From assembly GCA_022559985.1 (NCBI GenBank), contig JAFJTR010000229.1, positions 1-10,354 on the forward strand: DNA of 10,354 bases, given 5' to 3'. Shown here in pieces: positions 1 to 8,593 of the stretch (positions are counted from its first letter, which is position 1; every line of letters starts with the position of its first letter). The notes under the pieces were generated by a model, which saw only the letters and a list, made by a program, of their open reading frames with translations, did no database searches and was not told the DNA's origin. The stretch comes from Parastagonospora avenae f. sp. tritici 18332-5 (taxonomy: Eukaryota > Ascomycota > Dothideomycetes > Pleosporales > Phaeosphaeriaceae). The position numbers and the translations under genes are program-made.

Positions 1-12
1 TTGCTTGTTGTG

Positions 13-24
13 GCGTTGAGTTAT
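13..24. repeat. Left copy of 12-bp direct repeat flanking hAT
   Basis: GCGTTGAGTTAT occurs here and again at 2707-2718 in the same orientation, on either side of the hAT transposase. It may contain the 8-bp target-site duplication made on insertion. The extra four shared bases and the absence of clear terminal inverted repeats leave this uncertain. Confidence 0.45.
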
Positions 25-54
25 TATACTTGAGAGGTGGGCGGCTGCATTAGG

Positions 55-88
55 GTGGCCGAAGCGATGGTGTGGCCGAAGCGATGGT
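55..88. repeat. 17-bp tandem duplication
   Basis: GTGGCCGAAGCGATGGT is present twice head to tail (55-71 and 72-88), without mismatch. It lies about 20 bp beyond the 3' end of the transposase reading frame, in the subterminal part of the hAT element. Subterminal repeats in hAT elements often bind transposase. That role is inferred from position only. Confidence 0.7.
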
Positions 89-108
89 GGATCACGTTAA
101 ATAAGAAA

Positions 109-2505
109 TTATATAGTGTTAAGTATTAAGATCTCGCTGCCGTCGCTGCCATCGTCCCATGTGCTAGTCTTGTATAATAGCTTTATCTCTCTGTTAGTTA
201 TAGTTGACTTTGCAGCCATATCGTCGTCCCCAAAACCAGCTCTCCTCCATCTTCTTACGCACTGTATCGCCGCCAAAAGCTTGGGTAATATACCTCGTCG
301 GCGAGGCTCTAGTAGATCACCCAGCTCACTAAACATACGCTTACACTCACAACTCGAAGCCGGGATAGAAAGTACGTTAAGGGCAAGCCTGCTGAGATTG
401 GGATACTGCTCGTGAAGCCCTATCCAATACTGTATCGGGTCTAGCGCGTTGGGGGAATCCTTCTCTGCCACTGGCTCACAACGCCTCTATCTAGTATACT
501 CGTCGTCGTCGTCGGTGGATCTCGTGGGATTGCAGAGGCTATCGATCGCGTCGTCGAGGTCGTTGGAGAGCGTTTGGGGCCGTACTCGAGGCCTAGGCAG
601 CGTTCTATACTTAGCCCACAGAGCGTTAAAATTTCGGTTATTAAGCGAAAGCCACTTAGGTTTTTCTGCCCACACTGTATCGCAAAAAAGCTTGTAGCGT
701 GGATAGAGTATTGTTGCAGCGTAGTAAGCTGGAGTCTCGTCTAGCTTGCTGTAATACTCGCGGGCTTTGATAAGAGCAGCGCGGAGGTTAATAGCGAGAT
801 AATCTTCTAGAGCTTCGGCGTGCTCCTCGTGGTTAACAGAGTCGAATTTCTTGAGCTGTTGCTTAAGCTTGTGGAGTAGTACTTCGAAGACGGGTATAAT
901 CTCAGCGACTAGGCCAAAGCTACCTTAGCTATGTCCCTTAAGGCGCTTTGTGGCTGTTTTGAGTGGCCTGAGTATATCAATATACTCAGTAATTACTTGC
1001 CAATTGTGAGCCGTGAGGCCGTCTGATTTCATCCAAGTAGGCGTTTTTGGCACCTTGTTGCCTTGCTCGATCGCGCGCTCCACGCGGAGCTTCGTATCCG
1101 ATATATGATAGTTGGCGTAGGCGTTGACAGCAGGCTGCAGCTTAGCCGCGCGCTCAAAACAAGAGTAGTAGGAGTTCCACCGGGTAACAACTGGCTTAAC
1201 GGGCTGCAGTATTTTGATATCGTCGTCCGCAGTAGATAGCTCCTTGTGGGCAAGGCGCTGGAAGCTCTTAAAAAGCTCATACTGCTGCGGTGTTTTGATA
1301 TGGTTAATCACAGCTAAAGGTATACCTAACGGGCCGTCGCTCCGCCACTCCTTTATGAGCTGGTGCTCTTCATCTAGCTTAACTGCCTCACCCACGTTGT
1401 TATCGTACGCGTCGCCATCTACGCCCTATAGTAGAGTCTGCCCGATAAGATTAAGCGTGTGAGGACCGCAGCGTTGAAGCCGAACTTGGAGGCGAGTGAG
1501 ATGATCATCGTGTCGTTATTATAGGCATTATCAAGCACGAAGTAGCCTATTGAACGAGCTGCTACTCCAAACTTTTGCAGCGTACTGCATACGATCTCTG
1601 CCATGTTCTCGCCTGAGTGAGGGCCCATGAGCTGAGGCAGGGCGATAGGCAGGTCGATAAGCTTGCCAAAGCGATTGACAAAGTGAGCTACAATCCTGAG
1701 GTAGCCCTTTTTGCCGCCCTTCGTTGTCCAGCCGTTAAAGCTTACGTGTATTTTGCTAGCAGCTTCTGACAGCACCAGGACTATACGCGGCAGTAGGTGG
1801 TTGTATAGGCGCATAACGTATACGCCCACACTCCTGTGAGACTGCCAAAGCGCTGCCTCTGCCTGTGGATTGGCAGCAGCTATTAAATCCCGAAAAGCTG
1901 ACTTTTCGAACTTAGATATTAACTAGTTGTTATCGACAAGCCACCTAACTGCAGCTAGCCTAAAGCGCTGTATATTAAAGTTGCTAAGCTCGTTAGCAAC
2001 TACTTGTAGGACTAATACGCCAGTCATAAGCATGCGGCAGAGGAGACTATCACAAGCTACACGTGACTTTCCAGGTGGAGCATGACTATGGCCAGGTCGA
2101 TTCTCGCAGAGGTGGCGCGCTGCTGCTGTAGTTGCAGCTGATGGATAAACACCAGCAAGCCTAGCGTCAATATACTTGTGGATGTGGCAGAACTTGCAGA
2201 TAAAGTATGTTGTAGTCATGTCAGATCGAAGTACAACTCGATAGCCATGTCGATATATCCAGCTTAGCGTGCGGCGCGAGGTTGTAGGCGGCTTGATAAA
2301 ACGAGGCAAGCGATCCCAATCTATGCCCTCGTAGTTGTCCTCAAAGTCTCCATCGAGCGCCTCATCCATGTGAGGTGAGGCCTCATATGCTGTATTTAAT
2401 GAGGCAACAGTTGCCTCCTCGCTGCCCTCAAAAGGCGCTACGATCTCAGCTTCGGGGCGGGAATCGCGGAGTTGTGACTCGAAAGTTGAAACGTAGGAGG
2501 CCTAT
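109..2505 (-). pseudogene. hAT transposase, disabled
   Basis: This is a cut-and-paste transposase read on the minus strand. An N-terminal BED-type zinc finger (Cys-x2-Cys, then His and His, about 2198-2088) follows an acidic leader. The RNase-H-like core begins near 1829 with the F-N-G-W-T-T-K-G-G block (about 1739-1713), then L-D-N-A-Y-N-N-D (about 1535-1512) and R-C-G-P-H-T-L-N-L (about 1474-1448). The C-terminal hAT dimerisation block, S-I-P-A-S-S-C-E-C-K-R-M-F-S, lies at about 369-328. The first in-frame Met is at 2367-2369, but the frame stays open upstream to a stop near 2505. Breaks are stops at 1923-1925, 1426-1428, 925-927 and 487-489, plus a frameshift (probable small deletion) at about 1470-1482. 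The first catalytic Asp is Asn (1734-1736) and the expected third acidic residue is Lys (340-342); the second Asp (1530-1532) remains. It is therefore inactive. Family assignment is secure; the exact start is not. Confidence 0.9.
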
Positions 2506-2520
2506 CATCAATGGGTGAGA

Positions 2521-2613
2521 CGATTAAAGTGTTTGGGGGTTTAATCGGCTGAGAAACCCTAAAAATGTAACGTTTAATTAGATGCGCAGAGGGAATCCCA
2601 CCGATTAAAGTGT
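2521..2613. repeat. Subterminal CGATTAAA motif cluster of hAT element
   Basis: CGATTAAAGTGT occurs at 2521-2532 and 2602-2613 in the same orientation, and its core is inverted as TTTAATCG at 2540-2547. The first and inverted copies form an 8-bp stem with an 11-bp spacer. The cluster lies just upstream of the transposase 5' end, where hAT subterminal binding repeats or promoter elements would sit. The repeats are plain in the sequence; the role is inferred. Confidence 0.6.
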
Positions 2614-2941
2614 AAGACAGCCCCACTAGCGCTGCAACTTCACAGTCTGATGCAGAAAGCTCTGCTGCATTAATTACGCTTATTTTTACTAAAATCTAAT
2701 AAGTGCGCGTTGAGTTATGTAACAAAATGTGGCTGGGTCATGGTGTTTATTAGGGTTAGCCGTGCACGCAGCAGGGCTAGGGGTTTTAAACACTATTAGA
2801 GAGCAGTCTAACAGGTAAGACAAGGCATACAGGCAACACTAAAAACAATAACAACGCAAATCATTACAGAGAAAATTTCTAGAGTAGCACCTATAAGCAA
2901 GTAAGGGATTAATAAGGAGGTAAGAGCCCCTATTTGCATGC
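2614..2941. other. Non-coding gap between hAT and helicase pseudogene
   Basis: I see no conserved reading frame here. The left part is the right end of the hAT element. From about 2719 it is AT-rich sequence that would be the 5' region of the plus-strand helicase gene, but I cannot identify a convincing promoter. A lone TTAGGG at about 2752 is not telomeric repeat tract. Confidence 0.5.
2707..2718. repeat. Right copy of 12-bp direct repeat flanking hAT
   Basis: This is an exact second copy of GCGTTGAGTTAT (first at 13-24), about 2.69 kb away on the far side of the hAT transposase. It is a candidate target-site duplication plus coincidental flanking identity. Confidence 0.45.
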
Positions 2942-5900
2942 CTATATGTTTGTAGTATCTATCATACTATAGACCAGTTTTATACTATATTCGAGTATTT
3001 ACTAAAACACTGCATTGCCATTTGCAGGAGCTATCAGCAGGGCATTATTAGGTCCTAGCTAAAGACCTATTTAAATAGAAAGCACTAGGAGTATGTACGA
3101 CAAACGCGGCAGAACATTGTTGAGGCAGTCCACTAAGAGAGGTCGTTGCAGGATTAGGCCGCCACCTATGAGGAAATCGTATATCCCACGGCAGAGTGCG
3201 CACTATTACTACATTTACCTATATATTAGGACAGACTTCGTTGCTAGTATTGTGGGTACATTAACTGTAGCATTAACTAGATCTAAGAGCATTGCAAGCA
3301 GGAGCACAGGCAGGAGGGTAGATCAAGAGCAGGACGCCTGTCAGACAAGCAACGCACGTGGACAACTGTATCGTGCTAGAAATTCCACAACACTAACAGA
3401 CTAGGCCGATTATTCTAAGTTAGCAGTAAGGCAGAGGGTCCTAGGGCACAAGCTAACCCTAATGCAGACGTAAGCCAGGCCATTCAGACGTCGTTAACCC
3501 AAGCCAGCGCCCGGCTAGAGGAGTTAGAGAAGAGGAAGAACAACACGATCAAGCTAGACACTAACTAATACAAGTTTGCTAAGTGGCTAAACTAAGCAGG
3601 ATAGGCACAGCATTTAAAGAGGTTAAAGCGCAATTAGTTATTGCAGATAGCGAAAAAGCCTATATACAAAGAGCATGCGTTATTTAAGGTGTGTTAGGCA
3701 GTGCGTATGGTGATATAGCGGGCATAGCAGACATCTAAGGCGAGTGTAGTTAGGATGCCCGCCATGATGTACATTAACCGGCGAGAGTTTAGCAACTTAA
3801 CTAACGAGAAGCTATTTAATGCGCAGCAGACCGAGAACACTATAATTAAATACAGCAACGCGTAGGTAGAAATTATTGCGTACATTTAGCAGACCCACGA
3901 ATTGCCTGTAGCTAAGCACCACGACAATGAGGAGATAGAGGGCAGGAGGCTACCATACCACATCAGTGGCAGGCAGGACAAGTGGTTGCAGAAGATTAAG
4001 GAGATTATATTATGCGACGACGAGGAAGATAGTTAGTTTAATAACACAGAGTGCAAGACTAGCAGCAACAACAGAAGGCTAGACAAGTAATAACAAGACG
4101 CGTTAGAAGGCTATATATTGCAGTTTATGTTATTATTGTTAGACCACGTTTTAGGCAACAACGAGTACACGAGCGCATTAATTAGCAGCATGGCAGTGTT
4201 AGGGATCAGCGCAGAGAGCAGTTGGTTAAGCCTGTTAGTATACACGCCTAAGCAGTCTGCCGTTATTAGCACATCGCGCATGCTAGTGTTGTACTAGTCA
4301 ACGCAGTTGCGGCAAGATCGGATTAACGAGCTAGTAGCAGAAGGCTGGGGTTCAGAAGACGCAGCAGACATCGCGCCGCCGCATTTAGAGTTTATGCAGG
4401 ATATAGCTAACTAATTCATAACGTTAATTAAGTACAACAGCAAACTAACGCTAATAGATTCTATATTGCGACTGAGAGCGTTTAAGTTCAAGATCTGGTT
4501 TATAACTAACGCAGAGGGTGTAATTAATTAGATAGGCAATACATTGTTGTATAGTAACATCTAGTTTAACATGCCCTAATTGCAGTCTATAATCCACAGC
4601 ATAATAGCTAGCGCGCAACAGCATATTTTAGCTAACTTAATGTTATTACAGATTAACAGCAAGGGGTTAGTAGCAAGAGATATAACTGCGTATCTAACGA
4701 TTAATTAGGGAAAGTTAGTAGATAATATAGCTAAGCAGCAGGTTAGGTAGAGTTTCATAGAAGACCTGCGCAACAAACATGCTACAAGCGTGAAAGAGCC
4801 TAAGCAGTGGTTAGCGCAGTAATTATAAAACGAGAAGGCGATACAAAACTAGTTTATTAACGTTAAGGCCACACGGGCAGCGTTGGCTAGGGGTGGGGGC
4901 GTAGTGTAGGCGGAGACCCGCATACAGGCATATAGACAAGCCATGAAGGGAGCCTGCCAGGAATTGGCACCGTTAGTGCACATGACAGGAGGAGGCCCGC
5001 CGCGTGGGTTAGAACTAGTGACAGTTACATACAAGAATAGTGCTAATAGCGACAGCTAGGGCACAAATATTAAAGATAGTGCTGTTAGGATTATAACAAC
5101 ATACTATAAAAACATTAGATAGACAGGCAAAGGTAAGGTGATCTACAGGTATTTACCACGAGAGGTAGGTAAGTTAGTAGTATATTATTTGTAGTTTGCT
5201 AGCCTGTTTTAGCATTAGATTAACAGGGCAGTATATAAGAAGGCAGAAGAAGTGAGCGCATATATTTAGGAGCCTAGACCGGAGAAGAGTTAGCAGAAGC
5301 CTAAAAGAAAGAGAGAACGTAACAAAGAGAGCGGTCAGAGAAACAAGAGGGTTAGGGTGGACGATTAGGGTCGTAGTAACAGCTAAGCAGCGAGCCTAGG
5401 AGTGTAGGATGAGAGCGTCAACGAGGAGCCAGCTGCTAATCTACAGTGTAGTGTAGAGATATAGAATGCTAACTAGGTTAAGTATGCTATGCAAAAGAAG
5501 TTATTATAGCATATAGGCGTCAAATTAAACATCATAGAGTGGAGACATAGCACTAAGGCAATTTACTGCTAGTACATCCACAACAGGGCAGCCGTTAAGG
5601 CGTTTTTAGACGCTGATAAGGAAGGAGATAGGTCTGACAGCGAAGACTAACCATTCGATATACAGACCGGCCACAGTAGCCACGTAGCAGGCAGCATATA
5701 CAGGCGGCCTATCACTAAGCCCATGTTTAGTGTCGAGGCGAGGAGGATCAGATTGCGTTTAGCCAGCATAGAGTGGCATGCATTTTTGCAGATTCCGTCC
5801 GCTATGTTAAAGAAAGCGCAGAAAGGTACGTAGGCAGCAGCAGCTTAAAAAGAGGCTATAGAGGAGGAATACTATTAGTAGAAGATAATGCAGTTCGTAG

Positions 5901-7354
5901 ACGTGGATAGTGAGTTGAAGAAGTTATTAGGGGAAGAGGCCGCGTTCCGCAGCGTACAGAAGCCTGCAATCTAGGCGATCATGCAGCACAAAAGCCCCGT
6001 GGTAGCGATCATGGGCACAGGGGCAGGCAAGAGTGTGTTGTTCATGTTGCCGGCGTCCGTGTCTAGCAGGGTCACGATTGTAGTCGTGCTGTTAGTTGCA
6101 TTGCGATTTAATATAAAGGAGCAGTGTAACTAGTTAGGGTTAGTAAGCGCTGAATAGAATAGTTAACGGCTATATAAGTAGGCGCAAGTCATGTTTGTAA
6201 CGCTAGAGGCAGCTGTTAGCAAGGCATTTAGGCAGTACATCAACCGACAGCGGGCTATAGGGCGATTAGACCGGATCGTGATCAACGAGTGTCACGTTAT
6301 ATTAGATTCGTTAAATAGGTTCTGCAGCTAGTTATTAGCGTTAAAGAATTTAGTATAGGTAGAAATACAGATAGTGTATTTAACAGCCACGTTGCAGCCC
6401 CGCGAGGAGCAGCAGTTTATTAAGGCGATAGGGTTGCTACCTAAGAGGCAGTGCGAATGGTTTCGTGGACGGACAACACGCAAGAACATCTAGTATTAGG
6501 TACACGCATACGATAACAAAGATAAGTAATAAGCAGTTATAGATTTAGTAGAAGAGTTAAAAGAGAAATACCTGTTACCTAGCTAGATTATTATATATTG
6601 CAGAATAGTGGCAAGGACAGTAGAGATAGCAGGAGAGTTAGGAGCTGTTTATTACTATTGTAAAGTAGGAAGCGTAGAAGATAAGAAAGAGATTGTTAGA
6701 CAGTTAATAAGTAAACAATAGCAGGTGTTTACAGCAACGAATATATTAGGATTAGAAGTAGATATACTAACGATCCGGGCAGTTATCTACATAGGCACAG
6801 TCTGAAAGATGCAATATTATGCACAGGAGAGCGGGCAGGCAGGGCGTGATAGCAAGACAAGCGAGGCGATTATCATGCGAGGATACCGGCAAACACGACA
6901 GGGCAGGGTATACTGTAGATTTAGAAAGGATATAGAAGAGGAGATAGTGGATTTTATTGGGGGGCAGGGGTGCATGCAGAAGGTCATAGACGAGGCGATG
7001 GATGGAGCAGAGCAGCGATGGGAGTGTGAAGAGGAGGAAGAGCTATGCTAACGATGCGTGGGTTTAAGGAGGGCTAGGGAGGGGACAGAAGAGGCAGCGG
7101 AGGCAGATAGGGTAAGGGTTAAGTTTGAGCAGCAGGGTATAACACGGCAAAGGTTAGGGTTACAGGAGATGGAGCGGCAGGGCCGGGAAGCATGCAAGGT
7201 AGAGGCGTTGGTAGAGTTAATGGAGAGGTGGTTAGGCGGGTGCCAATGGTGCCGAGCATGTGAGAAAGATGGAAGAGGACATGAGATGGAGAGTTGCGTA
7301 GAGGAGGAGGCAGAGCAGGCACGGATTGGGTATGCGTTGTTTGAGAAGTATTAG
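2942..7354 (+). pseudogene. RIP-decayed OrsD-domain RecQ-type helicase (telomere-linked helicase-like)
   Basis: One plus-strand frame reads from about 2942 to a TAG at 7352-7354 (about 1,470 codons) with about 67 internal stops and no frameshift. The stops are mostly TAG, some TAA and one TGA (6803-6805), at positions fitting Gln or Trp. Order: OrsD-like zinc-binding region (about 2990-3420) with Cys-x2-Cys at 3242-3253 and His-x4-His at 3290-3307; a charged coiled-coil-like stretch (about 3470-3545); a long central region ending in L-P-R-E-V-G-K-L-V-V-Y-Y-L (about 5150-5193); then W-R-H-S-T-K-A-I-Y near 5540. The superfamily 2 helicase core follows: upstream Gln element near 5945-5990; Walker A G-T-G-A-G-K-S at 6014-6034; N-E-C-H at 6284-6295 where D-E-C-H is expected; L-T-A-T-L at 6380-6394; T-A-T-N-I-L-G-L-E-V-D at 6731-6763; Q-E-S-G-Q-A-G-R-D at 6824-6850. 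A Cys-rich tail lies at 7241-7261. Intact relatives would unwind DNA in the nucleus. The true start, any introns and the natural stop are unknown. Confidence 0.9.
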
Positions 7355-7544
7355 GTGATTGTTCCGTATTCATGTTGTTATGAAGGGCGAAAACGTGCTT
7401 AAGGTTAGAAAAAATATTCAGACTTTCTAGAGCCCACTTGCATAAGCATGCTTCTACGATTAAAACGTACTCTTCAGATTATCTCTAGACGTTGTGGTTG
7501 TAGAGATATTGCTGCGAGAAGGGGGTGGTGGTGGAGTCTGGTGC
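7355..7544. other. Intergenic spacer with short inverted repeats
   Basis: This follows the helicase pseudogene and precedes the repeat array. It contains the 10-bp palindrome AAGCATGCTT (7444-7453) and an 8-bp inverted repeat, TATCTCTA at 7480-7487 and TAGAGATA at 7501-7508. It could be 3' untranslated or terminator sequence of the helicase gene, but I see no specific signal. A 94-codon open stretch starting here is not supported as a gene because it runs into the repeat array. Confidence 0.5.
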
Positions 7545-8295
7545 GAGGCCGCGCTAGTACCCGATTAGGGTTTTTTCGGAATCCTACCCACGTCTGCTGT
7601 ACACGTCCACAGCAACGTCGGATAGACTGCATAACTCCTAGGAGCGTAGATGCAGACTTACTCTACTGCATCCAGGTATCAGAATACAGTTCAGAGGGGT
7701 GCGTGGCTGTTGCAGTGGTGGGCGTGTGTTAGAGGCCGCGCTAGTTCCCAATCAGGAGTTATTCCTGAATCCTACCTACGCTGACTGTACACGTCTACAA
7801 CAATGTTAAATGCACTGCATAATTTCTAGGAGCGTAGATGCAGACTTACTCTGCTGCATCTAGGTATTAGAATACAGTTTAGAGGGGTGCGTGGCTGTTG
7901 CAGTGGTGGGCGTGTGTTAGAGGCCGCGCTAGTTCCCAATCAGGAGTTATTCCTGAATCCTACTTACGCTGACTGTACACGTTTACAACAACGTTAAATG
8001 CACTGCATAATTCCTAGGAGCGTAGATGCAGACTTACTCTACTGCATCTAGGTATTAGAATACAGTTTAGAGGAGTGCGTGGCTGTTGCAGTGGTGGGCG
8101 TGTGTTAGAGGCCGCGCTAGTTCCTAATCAGGAGTTATTCCTGAATCCTACTTACGCTGACTATACACGTCTATAACAACGTTAAATGCACTGCATAATT
8201 CCTAGGAGCATAGACGCAGACTTACTCTACTGCATCTAGGTATTAGAATACAGTTTAGAGGGGTGCGTGGCTGTTGCAGTGGTGGGCGTGTGTTA
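7545..8295. repeat. Tandem array of a 188-bp unit, four full copies
   Basis: Units start at 7545, 7732, 7920 and 8108, each beginning GAGGCCGCGCTAGT; the first is 187 bp and the rest 188 bp. Copies 2-4 differ from one another only by C/T or G/A changes. Copy 1 is more diverged in its first third and keeps several CA dinucleotides where the others read TA. Each unit holds an inverted repeat, TAGATGCAG and CTGCATCTA around a 10-base loop (for example 8023-8050), perfect in copies 2 and 3 and with one mismatch in copies 1 and 4. Copies 2-4 also hold TCAGGA-GTTAT-TCCTGA (for example 7752-7768). I see no conserved reading frame. Position beside a telomere-linked-type helicase suggests a subtelomeric satellite, which is inference. 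Confidence 0.9.
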
Positions 8296-8451
8296 GAGGC
8301 CGCGCTAGTTCCTAATTAGGAGTTATTCCTAAATCTTATAAAACGCGCTTTGTCTGCCTACTACGATGTTAGGTACATTGTGGAAACTCTAGAGGTATAG
8401 ATACACACTTTAGAGGTGTAGACAGGCGCTATAGTAGTGGGCCTATGTTGT
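8296..8451. repeat. Degenerate fifth unit of the 188-bp array
   Basis: The first 40 or so bases match the other units (GAGGCCGCGCTAGTTCCTAA onward). The match then decays after about 8335 and returns weakly at about 8425-8451 (agtagtgggcctatgttg against cagtggtgggcgtgtgttag). It is about 30 bp shorter than a full unit. It marks the diverged edge of the array. Confidence 0.6.
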
Positions 8452-8537
8452 TATTATTATTTATCGCAATTAATGTTATGTAACTGCAAGGATAACTCGT
8501 TGCGCCTAATAATTAAAAACTTATTTACTTTAGTAAC

Positions 8538-8562
8538 GCAGAAGCTCTTCTGCTTATATAAG
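8538..8562 (+). promoter_or_regulatory. Inverted repeat next to TATA-like box, possible core promoter
   Basis: GCAGAAG-CT-CTTCTGC (8538-8553) is a 7-bp inverted repeat with a 2-base centre. It abuts TTATATAAG (8554-8562), about 30 bp before the likely start of the downstream pseudogene. The layout fits a TATA box with an upstream palindromic site. The region is AT-rich and mutated, so a TATA-like match is weak evidence by itself. Confidence 0.3.
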
Positions 8563-8593
8563 TCTACATTTTGCGTATTGTATAATTTTCGCT

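Larger units (their letters stand above)
25..2706 (-). mobile_element. Degenerate hAT-superfamily DNA transposon
   Basis: This block carries a decayed hAT transposase on the minus strand, with non-coding flanks of about 85 bp on the left and about 200 bp on the right. The edges are set by a 12-bp direct repeat (13-24 and 2707-2718) that is longer than the usual 8-bp hAT target-site duplication but could contain it. I could not find convincing terminal inverted repeats just inside these edges, so the boundaries are tentative. Repeated motifs lie near both ends (17-bp tandem at 55-88; CGATTAAA motifs at 2521-2613), as is common for hAT transposase binding regions. The element cannot encode an active transposase. 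The family call rests on the transposase and is much safer than the ends. Confidence 0.65.

Noticed and set aside
3093..3404. 103-codon plus-strand open frame
   Set aside because: It is in a different frame from the OrsD-like homology that covers the same bases, so it is a shadow.
4849..5034. Minus-strand short open frame and similar ones at 3694-3885, 7119-7373 and 1029-1280
   Set aside because: They lie antisense or out of frame over the helicase and hAT homologies and show no domain of their own.
5942..7051. Helitron Rep/helicase
   Set aside because: The helicase motifs are RecQ-like (D-E-C-H-type box, E-S-G-x-A-G-R-D), not Pif1-like, and no Rep HUH motif is visible.
2752..7160. TTAGGG motifs as interstitial telomere tracts
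   Set aside because: They are isolated single or near-single copies (about 2752, 6135, 7155), expected by chance in mutated TA-rich sequence.
7448..7732. 94-codon plus-strand open frame
   Set aside because: It overlaps the first satellite unit, uses no recognisable domain and is not repeated intact in the other units.
7545..8451. CRISPR array
   Set aside because: Whole 188-bp units repeat head to tail with no short-repeat/unique-spacer pattern, and the context is fungal.
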